Part shown: one piece after another, positions 1 through 10,709 of the stretch
Layout of the letters: each line of letters starts with the position of its first letter
Numbering within the stretch: position 1 is the stretch's first letter
Assembly: GCA_030268105.1 (NCBI GenBank)
Contig: BSDZ01000003.1
Span: 5,875,001 to 5,939,000, forward strand
Reading direction: 5' to 3'
Source of the DNA: Volvox africanus
Taxonomy: Eukaryota; Chlorophyta; Chlorophyceae; Chlamydomonadales; Volvocaceae
Length of the DNA stretch: 64,000 nt
The notes under the pieces: model-generated
The model's input: only the letters and a program-made list of their open reading frames with translations
Databases searched by the model: none
Told to the model about the DNA's origin: nothing
Translations under genes and position numbers: made by a program

Positions 1-2283
1 AGTGCCGACCCCGCGGGAACCCGAAACACCGCCGCCGCCGTGAAGGGCCGGTGGCCCATCCGGGTGCTGCTGCTGCTGCAGTGGTCCGGCCCCCTTTGAT
101 GACTGCTGCTGCACATTCACGCCGCGGATCTGAAGGGACGACGAAACACATATAAACACACATACACACCAGATTAAATGAGGCGGCTCATTGATGGCGG
201 TTTCAGGATAGCCGTTTTCCAGGGATTGAAGATGTTAGGGGGTTTGGGGAAGCATAAGAAGGGGATTCGGAACTACTTTTCGCTTGTCAGGGTTGGGAAA
301 GAGTGAGAGAAAGGAAGAGAGAGAGGGTGAGGGAGGAAAAGAGAGAGAGAGAATGAGAGGGAACGAAAGAGACTGCAGTGTGTGATTCCATGCACATGTG
401 ACCTCCTCCCTCCAGGCACCCCTGCAGCACCCACCGTCCAGCGCTCCATCTCTGGGGAGCTCTGAACGCGAGGGTCTCCGGTGCTGCCCTTGCGCTTGAC
501 AGAGAAGCCAGTCACACTGCGCCGTTGACCGGCGCCGCCGGCCTTGGCACCAGGCGGGTGCGCCTGGGTGCTAAGCGACAGGATATGGTGCCGCACGCGC
601 GCCCCCGGTGGGCTTGTCCCCGAGACCGTTGGTGAGGACGACCCAGCCACCGCCGCCGCTGCCGCCGTTGACACCGACGACGACGACGCGGAAGAATTGG
701 AGGTGCTGCCGCCATCTCCGGAATCCGGCGGCGTGCCCCGGGTCCTGCGACTGGACCTCAGAGGTGAGCCATGCATGGCTCCGGTGCCAATGGGACACCT
801 GGACGTGTCGAAACTGACGGCCGACGATGGTACGGGCGGACCTGACGCTGGGCCCCCGCCGCCGCCGCCAGGCCCTACGGCAGGGGCTCCAGCGCCGCCA
901 CTGCCACCGTCGTGGTTCCCGGCCATACCATTCATGCCCTTCCGCACCTCACCGATGTTCTGCGCGATCGAAGGAATCAACTGGTTAAGGAGTTCCAGCG
1001 CCGCCAAAGACTGTGTGCTGGCAAGCCCGGAGGGCTCGCCGCCAAGAGCCGTACCGCTGGCGCTAGATCCCGCCGCAGCGGTCGCAGCGGCCAATTTGCC
1101 TGCCGCCGACACCGTGCCGGGCCCTCCGTTCACACCCACATTCGCTTTCTGGAAAATCCGCTGCAGCTGCGCGAAGATGTATCTGGACACGACGGGCGGC
1201 AGCGCCTGAAGATGCGCCGGCATGAAAATCACTCCGCCGGCGCCATCACCACCAGCGGTCCCCACTGCCATGGGCTGCATTTGCACAGGCTCGTACCCGC
1301 CCTTGTCCAAAGTCAGCAGCTCGGCCGCGTTTAGCAGTACGCTGTGTAGCTCCGGTGGCAGCCGCGCCAGGACCTCGTCCACCTGGTGGGCAGCCTCCAG
1401 CGCCCGAGCCGTCATGTACTGCTGTGATGAAACCCATTGTGAGTACGACATATCCCCAATCGTGAGAACGCTGGGTGGACTGGATCGACCCGTGTGTCCC
1501 GACGCATGCTGCGAGGGACCACGCAGCGGGGACGATGGCGACGCCATTCCACCAACGCGTCGGTCATCTCCGGCGCTGTGAGGAAATGAAACCATCAGCG
1601 GCGCCGATACCGAATGGCTGTTGTCGTGATTCGTATTACTATTATTAGAATTGTTATAAGTCACGGCTTGACGGGAGGTGGCGGCCGCGGCTGCGGCTGC
1701 GGCTGCGGTGTTGCCGCCACCTCCCCGGGTAACTCCCATCACGCGTCCTGGCACAACCTTAAAAGACGGCTCTGGAGATGCGGGTAGGCTTCGAGACGAG
1801 CGGGGCTCAATGGCCGCACCGGCCCAGAGTGTTTGTTGATGCGCATGTGGTGGCTGCAGCTCCTGCTGGTGGTGCTGCTGTTGAGGTTGCTGTTGTTGTT
1901 GCTGAGGCGCGGATCTGCTGCTGGCGGGTAAAGGTACGGAAGGGGAGTGTGCGTTGCCGAGGCCCCCAATCGCAGTAGTGCCATCAAACGTAATGGCCCG
2001 TGGCGTCGGCGGCGGCGCCGCCAACACCGCACCAACCACATTCGACACATGGCTGACAATTGGCGGCAGGAAGTCCGGCGCTCCAGCGGGAGTAACGACC
2101 GCTGCTGGACGAGATTGTGCGACCAACGACCTTCGGGATACTGACCCATTTGGGTCAGATTGCGATCCGTTGGGGCTAACGACCGGAAGGGCAACCTGTT
2201 GTGGTTGCAACTGCACCGGCGGCGGTGTGGTGCGACTGTACGGCTGTGCGATATCAACCTGATTATTAACGTGGTGTTGCTGT

Positions 2284-2315
<32 letters not shown>

Positions 2316-4572
2316 CTGGTGAGCATGCAGGTGCGGCGCTTGCGGATTGTGGTGGGTATTCGTCCTCATATGCGAGCCTCCTGCCGCCCGCGCGGCACCG
2401 CCGAGTACATGAGGATGCACCGCGGGCAGGGGCGGCGGACCCATCCCGCCGCTACCTGCTAGAACGACGCTGCTAATGCCGCCGCCGTTCTGGCCTCCGC
2501 GACCAGTAGCAGCGGCAGCTTGAGCATCAGGCCGCAAGGCCCAGTCCGGCGCCTGGGAGTCAGACCGCGGGCTCAGGCCGAGTGTGAGGGTGGTTGTGGA
2601 GATGGCAGCGCCGTTGCCGGAGGCACGGGACCGCGTCATGGGCGGCGCCAGGACGCCGTTGGGGCTGGTTGGCGGCGGCAGGGAAGATGCCATCTGTAAC
2701 GATAATGCCGGAGGCTGTAGCATGCTCTTGGGCTGCGGTGGTGGCATCAAGGATTGAGATGGTGGCCGGGGTGACAGAGCCCCCTCCGCTGCTGCAGGTG
2801 ACGCTGCTGCCGCCGCCTCTGTTGCTGCAGGTGCTGCTGCTGATGACGCGTCTTCAAAACCCTGCAACCCCGCCGGAGCTGGAGCATCAGCGGGACTCCC
2901 GCAGGCCTCTCCCGCTGCCCTTGATGCGGCTGAACGTGAAGGACTCCCACGTGTTTGTGTCTCCACCTCGGCCAAACTCTCCGCCTCCATCGCCTCTCCT
3001 GCAGTGGATACCGCGACTGAGGGTGCGAGTGATGGCTCCGGCGCCTCCGCTGCCGCTTGCGCCGCCGCGGCCACTGCCACCGCCAGCCCGCTGCATTCAT
3101 CTATGAGGCCCTGCAACAAAAGACTGCGGCGGCGGCCTAATTTGATGTCAGCATCCGCTAAAATCGCCGCCAGCCGTGCCTGCTCATCCTCCAGATCCTG
3201 TTGCGCAGCCTTCAACGCAGCTGCATCACGCGGCGCGAGGCTAGCCATTTGCGTAATTGCACGGCGAGGAGGCGGCGGCGGCGGCGGCGGCGGCGGCGTT
3301 GCCAACGTCGCTGCATCCACCCCCTGTCCAATGTCCGCCGTGGCTAGCGCCGACACCGACACCGACGCCGACGGCGACGCCGACGCCGCTGTTGTTGCTA
3401 TCGACGATGACATTGAAGCCGAAACCGATGCCAACGCCGACGCCACCACGGCCGTGGGAGTCTCTGGAGCAGACTCAGTTGTGTCAGGTGTGTGCTCGCC
3501 TGAAGACGGCACTGCTGCCAGGGCTGCGCCAAAAGACCCCACGCGGCGCGCCTCCCCCATCGCGGCTACAATCGCCTGTAGCCCAGATCGAGCCGCCGAA
3601 AGACGTGCTTGCGCCGCGAGGCTAGCTTGGTGCAGCAGCAACTCCTCGCGCGAATCCGCAGGTTCGGCCCCTGAAACCTCTTGAGAGGCTGCGGATGAGC
3701 TCGCAGCCAGTGACGCCTCCGCTTCCTCTACCGCAGTGTCCCCTCCAGTTTCCACTGCCCCCTGGGCCCTAGCTTCCATTGCCGCCGCCGCCGCCGCGGC
3801 CACATCACTGCACTCACGTACTGCCTCCAGGGCGGCACGTACGAGGGCTTCTGGGGTCACGCCTGCCGGAAGCGGTGATACGACAGTCTGTTCCTGTGAC
3901 GACACCGCCAGCTCCGGAACCGTACCGTCATGTTGCCGCTGCAGCATTTCCTCGAAGTGTGCAAGCTCTGCAAGGGCCTCTTCCAGCCGCTCTCGCCGCA
4001 TTCGGGCCTCAAGCCTCGCGGCTTCCTCCAGCTGATGCAATCGGGGGAATGACGGGGAAAGCGCGAGAACTTGTCATTAGCAAGGTTGAGGGCCTTCTTT
4101 GAAAAATGTTCCGAAGCAGCATGAAGTGCTGCACAAAGCTGCTGCTGGTGGCAGGGCAAGCAAACTACTCGGTGCATACACGGGGAGGGATCACGGGGCA
4201 AATCCATTGTGGCCTGAACACGATCCCGTCGTACACTCCGACATCCCGGGTTAGCGGCATGGCGACTGTCACGTACTCTCCACTCATACATCCACGGCCC
4301 ATCATCCACCACCCGGCCCTTAAACTGTTCACCCGCCATACCTCCCTAAGCTCCCTGAGCAGTGCGCTGTCGTAGGGCCGGCCCGCCGCCTCCGCCGCCC
4401 GCGCTTTTTCCTCCTCTACAGCGCGCAGCACACCCAGCCGCTTCTCGTCGCGCTCGGCGGCTCGCAGTGCCGCCAGCCGTGCTTCCTTCTCCAGTACCCA
4501 CTCCTCCTGACCCATTAGCATAGCCGCCACCAGCGCGTGCCGGCGCGCCTCATCTTCGTTCTGGGGAAGCAT
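1..4572 (-). CDS. Low-complexity coiled-coil protein, C-terminus off the left edge
   Basis: Model: complement(join(<1..129, 396..4031, 4342..4572)), all phase 0. The first exon (4572-4342) starts MLPQNEDEARR and is an Arg/Glu/Ala helix. The second begins with a coiled coil (LEEAARLEARMRRERLEE) and then becomes Ala/Ser/Pro/Gly-rich, with a 10-Pro run near 3290, a 14-Gln run near 2274-2322 and His/Gln tracts. A more ordered part lies at about 960-1430 (VDEVLARLPPELHSVLL; LPPVVSRYIFAQLQRIF). The last exon (129 to edge) is Gln/Gly-rich. No known domain is recognised, so no function is given. The CAG before the Asn at 4560 can also be a splice acceptor (ccccag), so this block may be the 3' part of the gene at 4800-6434. 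The donor at 396 is the least certain junction. Confidence 0.6.
2274..2322 (-). repeat. CAG-type trinucleotide run coding polyglutamine
   Basis: A GCT/TGC-phase triplet run on the plus strand reads as 14 consecutive Gln codons in the minus-strand coding frame, flanked by His-rich sequence. Several shorter Gln and His runs follow in the same exon, near 1860-1920. Confidence 0.85.
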
Positions 4573-4799
4573 TGGATACCGGGCACTTGAGTGGTTGCTG
4601 CGGCGTCGTTCGAGTTTTCTACATTATTTCCAATGGCCAGTATGCCATACATGCCGTACAGCCCAACTGTCAAACCCTACTGCTTTTTATTAACAGCGGA
4701 GTTGGCGTGGCGGGAAGGTTGTGGAGAAGCAGGGGGTCCAGCATCCCGTCATATCATAACGCCGGGGCACCGGGACAAGATGGGAGATACGGCCATCAC

Positions 4800-6434
4800 C
4801 TAGCGATACGGCGACAGGGCACCAGTGTTACGGAGAAGGGTACTGGTGGATGGATTGCGCGGCCGTGCCGACTTGGGTCGGTGTGAGTGATGCCCATCTA
4901 GGGTCGGGGGACTCGGGGGCTCAGGTCTCCGGCTCGGCCGCACACCCCCGGTACGAACCTGAGCCTCAGCCATGAGCCGCTCCGCTTCCGCCTCCGCCTT
5001 CATGATCTGAGCCAGGCGATCCGTCTCCTCCTGCGCAGCCATCTCCTCCGCCAGCTTCACACACTCATCCTCAATCAGTCGCAGCGCCGCGCGCCGCCGC
5101 TCTCGCTCCTCCAATTGCGCCGCTGCCTCGCTCGCCGCCGCCTCCACTGCCGCCGCCATGCTGTCAAGCTCTTCCGCCGCCGCGTCGACGTCGTCCAGAA
5201 GTTTCCCGACTGCCGAGACCCGGTTTCCGCCGGAGACCGTGGCGGCCGCCGACAGCCGCTCCCGCTGCACCACTAGGGACGCCGCCACGGCAGCCAGCCG
5301 CTTCTGATACATGCTCGCCACCCACTCACGAAGCAGCTCTACCTGTTGTGTGAGGTCGGATATGGAGGTAACGGTTTCCAACTTCGCGGTGTGAGCCCTA
5401 CTGTACTCCTCCCGCGCCACCGCCAGGCGATGCGCTGCCCCCGCCGCCCATGCCTCCACCTCCACTGACGCCACTGCGACGGTGCCGCTGCCGTCAGGGC
5501 TCGAAGAGGCTTCCATCGCTTTCATGTAGGCATGCAGCTGTTCATCGCCAATAGACTCTAACGCTCTTACAGCGTCCTCCAGGACTCCCAGCGGTGCCTC
5601 GACTTCCAGAATCGACGTCAGCGTCCCGCCATCGGAAGCCACCGTTGATGATTCCGACACCGCCGCCGTTGTCGAGGTGCCAGGTTTCTCCTCCGCTGGA
5701 AGCAGCGCAGCCGCCAGCTTCGCGCTCAGCGACAACTCCCTTTTAATGCTCATCCGCAGCGCCTGCAATGGGTTGTTCGCTGCCGCCAACTCCTCATCAG
5801 TGGCGTCACCGTTGCCGCCGGCGCCATCGGTGGCGGCCGCAGTGGTGTGCCCTTTCCCGGTGAAGGCTGCGGCGCGCTTTTTCCGCAGAACGGACCTCCA
5901 GTCAGACATTGCGCCCGTCTTCTCCGTTGGCTCCAAAGCCCCAAGACCTTCCGACGTCGCCAGCATTCTCGACTGCGGACGGCAACCACGGCGTGAGTCG
6001 CGGCCGCCGGTGGCACCCCCGCCGAGCCCCAGGAGCTCCGCCGCGTCCTCCAGATCCTGTCGACCGTCCCCGTCCATCGATTCATCCTCCGCTTTGAAAC
6101 GCACGGCATGGTGACCCTCGGCGTCGCCGTGCGGTGCGCCGCCGGCCGCGCTAATGGTGTCGCCGTCGGGGTTTCTGTCGCCGCTGTCTGCGGCGCCAGC
6201 ATCAGCAGTGCCGCCGCCATCAAGGCTGCCGCCAGTGGGGTTTACTGGATTCCCCGTATCGGTTGAGTATCGCTTGACGACGCTTAGACTGAGGTAGCGA
6301 TGTGACATTACCTGGCTCACATGACACGGAGTGAACGGGTGGGCGAGTTCTGTAAGATAGTCCGGAAGGAACCAGTGAAATGAGTGTCTAAAAAAAGTGG
6401 ACTTCCCGGTGATTCGCCTGCAGTGCACATTCAA
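4800..6434 (-). CDS. Coiled-coil low-complexity protein (possibly 5' part of the neighbouring gene)
   Basis: One uninterrupted ORF of 544 codons. The start could be the ATG at 6434 or the more natural one at 6308 (MSHRYLSLSVVKRYS). After an acidic Gly/Ala/Asp-rich N-terminal third, the C-terminal half has strong heptad-like helix, such as AQLEERERRRAALRLIED followed by KLAEEMAAQEETDRLAQIM. It ends with a Pro/Ser/Arg tail and a TAG that is immediately followed by gtgatg, which resembles a donor. The next ORF downstream starts only 227 bases away, and the gap holds no TGTAA polyadenylation motif in the sense direction. One split gene is therefore a real alternative to two genes. No domain family is recognised. 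A cytoskeletal or scaffold role would be a guess. Confidence 0.55.
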   Translation of the reverse strand: MNVHCRRITGKSTFFRHSFHWFLPDYLTELAHPFTPCHVSQVMSHRYLSLSVVKRYSTDTGNPVNPTGGSLDGGGTADAGAADSGDRNPDGDTISAAGGAPHGDAEGHHAVRFKAEDESMDGDGRQDLEDAAELLGLGGGATGGRDSRRGCRPQSRMLATSEGLGALEPTEKTGAMSDWRSVLRKKRAAAFTGKGHTTAAATDGAGGNGDATDEELAAANNPLQALRMSIKRELSLSAKLAAALLPAEEKPGTSTTAAVSESSTVASDGGTLTSILEVEAPLGVLEDAVRALESIGDEQLHAYMKAMEASSSPDGSGTVAVASVEVEAWAAGAAHRLAVAREEYSRAHTAKLETVTSISDLTQQVELLREWVASMYQKRLAAVAASLVVQRERLSAAATVSGGNRVSAVGKLLDDVDAAAEELDSMAAAVEAAASEAAAQLEERERRRAALRLIEDECVKLAEEMAAQEETDRLAQIMKAEAEAERLMAEAQVRTGGVRPSRRPEPPSPPTLDGHHSHRPKSARPRNPSTSTLLRNTGALSPYR

Positions 6435-7072
6435 AGCACAACGACAAGATAACGGCTCTATAGGAGTGTCTCGCTCGGGCTGTGGGTATGGGATTATGTA
6501 TGTTGCTTCTCTGGACGTCGCCTTTAATGTCTCTTACGCCTAATGGGGCATCCCTCTGGTCATTGCACGATGTGCAATGAAATCTCTCCCTCCCCCTTAA
6601 TTCCGCTTTTTTCTTCTCCATATCTCCCTACACGACCGGTACCTCCTCCCCCCAAACACACACGCACACGAAGCCGTGCGCGCCCCACCCCTGCCCCACC
6701 GGGCCCATCAATCGTGGCGCCAAGCCAAAGGTCGTCACCGTCATGACCTCATTCGCATCAGCCCTGCGACAGCCGATTTTGGAGGGAGAGATGGATTGCA
6801 GGGAGAGAAACGGGACACTGGCTTACGGGGCGAAGGCGGATGTCGACGAAGAAAGGATCCTTTAAGCACTGTCCCCGCTCTGACCCCAGCGACCTGACCC
6901 ACCCCGTCACTGGCCCTCGAATCCAAACCCAGAACCGGGCACTATGCAGCGGCCAATCCAAGTCCAGCGCCGTAAATACATCCACATATACAAACGCTGC
7001 TCCCTCCCTAGCCCGACAGAGACGTGCTGCCTACAGGTCGCGGATCCCACACGGCCCGATATCGCGTGTTTC
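6435..7072. other. Intergenic, no gene seen
   Basis: This lies between the 3' end of the 282-residue protein gene and the start of the coiled-coil ORF, both minus strand. It should contain the 3' UTR of the former and the promoter of the latter. Short ORFs are present without splice or composition support. I saw no TGTAA motif in the sense direction. Confidence 0.5.
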
Positions 7073-10000
7073 TCACCCTGCGGCGTCCGATAGCGAGGTG
7101 CGAGGTCCGGATGCGGCCGCGGAGCTGACAGTGCTGACCCCCGAGGTGGCCTTCTTCTGAGGGGGCTACATGCGCGCAGATTGAACAGCAGGAAGGGGCA
7201 CAAGGGAGGGACAGAGGGGAGGGAGACATGACCAAGCAGCAGGCAGGCAAGTGCGCACCCACAGTGATAGGTCCGCAGGATAAAGCGAACTCGCTTGGAA
7301 CCACCACAATGAGACAATCAGATAACAAACATCGAACCCCCCTGCCCGCACGTGCAACCAGCTCTCCTTCGCCTCATTTTCTGGATGTCAGCAGCCACTC
7401 CGCGGTCGACATCCCATCCGCGATGTTGCTTACAGCGACAACCAAAGATACACAAAACGTATGTGAAGATGAGTCATGAGTTGATCACAGCTCATGAACC
7501 ATCCAGAAGATACATATCCGGTCCAAGGATACGCAAAAGGGAAATCTGCAGGGCGCCGGGGTGAACTAGAAATGGCCTGGAGGGGGTACATGAGGAGGTA
7601 CTTGCCGACACTTGCCGGGGCCCGCACTGGAAGGCGCACGTGCAGCTCAGCGTGCCCCGCGTCGCTCACCGCCATACCTTTTTGGAAACAGTCGTGCCGA
7701 ACGCGGTGCGGTGCGCGGTGTTGGGCTTTCGCCGCCGCTCCAGCCATTTGGCATACGAAGGATGGTCCTCCTTGTCGCCCTTGGCAGATTTTCCTGGCAA
7801 GCATCACGACAGACACAGATGCAGGAAGCAAGACGATGATCAGCCCGAGTATCGAACAGCACGTGGTTTGATACTCCGTATTCACTTCCGGGCAACAGGT
7901 TGGCGTGTACTGTGTGTGGCGAGTTGGTTGCCTGTGTGCCTTCCCCCCCTCCCCATGCTCACCTCCGTTACCGTCCTGGTCATCTGCCCTCTGGAGCTTG
8001 CTGGCGCTCCGATCCAGTGCCCGGCTGATGCGCTCCATATCGCTAGCGGGGTACTGCAAGGCGGAAAGGAGAGGCGCCGTCAGGCCGTATTTCCAAAGCT
8101 TAAGTTTATCCGGCATCCCATAGCCCCATATTGGGATCGGGTGGCGGGGCCAGAATAAAGACCCTCGTGAGTCATTTCCCCCCACCCGTCGCTCTCACCT
8201 AAGCCCCATATCCCTAAACTTCAGGCCCCTCGGCCCAAAGCCGCGGAGTGGACACCAGCGCACAATCACCCTATTGGACACAGCCATCCGCGGCACCGGC
8301 GACGTCCCCGTGTCCTCAATCGCCACCCTTCTTGTCCCAATCTTGTCCCCATCACCCACGAGTGCCTGTCTTGGGCCCACACCCGGGTTCAGCCTGTCGA
8401 CAAAGTTACCCCCCGCTCCTAACTGAAGCAGCTGAGGTATGCTTATAGGAGGGCCAACAGCATTCGCTAGCCCGAGCAGAGCCTAGCCCGAGCAGGAGCA
8501 GCCTCAGCTTCAGCGCCCGGTCAGCTATCGCCACGCCCTTAACCTGTTCCAACTCTCAACTGTTCTCTGCTCTCCACCCTGTGTGTGGACCATCTTTTGT
8601 AATGGCAAGTACCCCTCCTCAGTAATTGCAAGTAACAGACACAGGTCTGCGGGCCCCGTGCGCCCTCAATTGGCATTCCCGATAAGGGGGACATGATGAT
8701 GCGACGCACCTTGCTGAACCTCGCTTCGAGCCTACATGCCATTTGTCCATTAGCCCATCCCATCCAATTGTCCCATCCCATCCCATCTCTTCCCACCTGC
8801 ACCCAATTGTCTTCCATGGCCACCCGCTTCAGCATGTCCCGAACGAACGCCCGCCGCTTGAGTTGCTCCTGTCACGGTGAACCGGGTGAAGTCGAGCAGG
8901 AGCTTGGACGTCAGGAGGGAGGGGAGCAGCGGGACAATGAGGAGGGCCCCAAGTTGCTCATCGATACCCTCTACACGCTCCCCGGCAACGCCGCCGCACA
9001 CATTTTAAGAGGATCAGCCCCACCGTAGCATAACTGCCGGCTGTTGAACCGGCTCCTCCAACGACTGCCGCAATCCGTCTCTTTCAATTCCAGGTAATTC
9101 CGGCCTGCCATTGTGGCAGTCGTGCCTTCGCCTCGCAACACCGATGATGAGCAGCTGAGACCCGACCCGCCAAGTCCCTACTGCTCCTGCTCCTGCTCCT
9201 GCCGCCGCCGCCGCCGCCGCCCCTGCTGCTGCTGTGACGGCGGCGTTGGAGGCTGGAGCACATGTATATGAGGTTGCTGTGCATGTCCATCTTCCCGCCT
9301 CTGGGGCTCCCTCAATCTGCGCTTGGGCCTTGCGGCTGTCGCAACCGGCTGGCCTCTGCACCAGCTGCGCATGCTGGCCTGTCTCTCTACGTGTACACCT
9401 ACATAACTCTCTGTCCACGCATACGCATGTTGGTCTGCACCCCTCCGCCAAGCTCACTTACCCCAAACTGCTCCGCGTCCAGCTGCATGTTGGCCTCCTG
9501 ACGCCGCAGTGCCATCAGCTGTAGGCACAAAAAGGGGGGCATGGCAAAGCTAGGTCAGAACCCACGGTACAGCAACGCCGTTGCATACGAGCTCCCGAAG
9601 GGGGGAAACAAGTCCGGAGGCTCAGTGCGGCAGCGGCTGGCCCCGGGTTCAACTGCGCTGCTGCCTCTTCATTGCAACAGCGCAGATAAACAGGGTCCTA
9701 CTCAGCTGCAGCTGCTGGTTTTGCTCGGTGACCACTGGATCTGGATCTGGATCTGGTGCTTCCGGTGCTTCCACGTCTGTTATGCTACTTGTCTACAGCA
9801 GCCTGGTACCGCAGCTCTCAACTCCAATTGAATGACATCAGCGTGAAGAGTTGCCGGAGCTCTGGGGTCCCGGGCCCTTAGCTAGGCTTCATCACCCGCT
9901 CGTCCGCCCGCCTGTGCGCGCTGCGAACCCGTTCCAATGCATCGATGCCTCGGAAGGCGCCTCTGCGGCTACCCAACTCCGGCTTTGGTGGCATATACCA

Positions 10001-10709
10001 TAGCCGCCTTTTGCTAATCAGCTTCATGCTGCGGAGGTGCGCCCCAGCCACTAGCGCTCACAAGCGTGAGAAAAAGCAGCATAACGCTACATGCTCCTGC
10101 CGGCAGGTATTCATTGCATGTATACCTGGGAAGAAAACTAGCCCTTCCCCCCGCCCATCCCCGGCCCATATCGATCCTAATAAAATGCAAGCTACAGGTT
10201 CTGGTTCCCAGGGAGAGCCCATAGGTTAGCTCTCCGGATAGTAATCCCCATCCGAAAGGCCGAGATGCCCATGGCGGCCTGGTCGTGTACCGCTCCGCAC
10301 CTCCATGCCGAGCTTGACGTGCATGTCGTACGAGACTGTCTGAAGTCCTGCTTGCGCCGTGGCAACGGTGCGCTCTGTGGCTGATAGACTTTCCAGGATG
10401 TCCATCCCCTGAGACAGCGCGTCACGTAGGAGCTCCAGGGTATCGTCGGCATCCATGGCGACTCCTTCGGTCCAGGGCTCCACATCAGGTTCCTGCAACT
10501 TGAGTGCACGGCAGTGATAGTACACAATACTTAGATGGCCAAACCCAGTGCAATGAGCATAATAGCGCTTGTATTAGATGGAAACTCAGCATTTTCTCAG
10601 GCTAAAAGTGGTGCGTTGGACCTTGAGTTATGCCGCATACCTGCTCCTCTGGTGAGTCCGGCCTGGATGCATCCTCGGTAGACTGTGATGCCACTTCCTG
10701 CTCATCCAT
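7073..10709 (-). CDS. Unrecognised 282-residue helical protein, 11 exons
   Basis: Model: complement(join(7073..7156, 7678..7793, 7963..8053, 8327..8393, 8544..8559, 8710..8731, 8797..8868, 9462..9518, 9896..9948, 10291..10492, 10641..10709)). The lengths sum to 849 nt and every junction is in phase. It starts MDEQEVASQSTEDASRPD with an acidic N-terminus. A long helical region follows, with segments ESLSATERTVATAQAGLQ, GIDALERVRSAHRRADER, LMALRRQEANMQLDAEQFG and EQLKRRAFVRDMLKRVAM. The basic Ser/Ala-rich C-terminus (KWLERRRKPNTAHRTAFG) ends SLSDAAG at a TGA. It includes a 16-nt micro-exon. The donor of the 8327-8393 exon has alternatives. No family is recognised; a small coiled-coil adaptor is compatible with the sequence, but that is inference. 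It diverges from RRP6 across 3.6 kb. Confidence 0.68.

Noticed and set aside
544..3684. Several plus-strand Pro/Ala/Cys-rich ORFs
   Set aside because: Antisense shadows of the GC-rich minus-strand coding exon; no splice or domain support.
8869..9080. Hydrophobic minus-strand reading frames (LLIVPLLPSLLTSKLLLDF; VVGGAGSTAGSYATVGLIL)
   Set aside because: They fall between two phased exons of the 282-residue protein gene, and the first is the pyrimidine-rich end of that intron.
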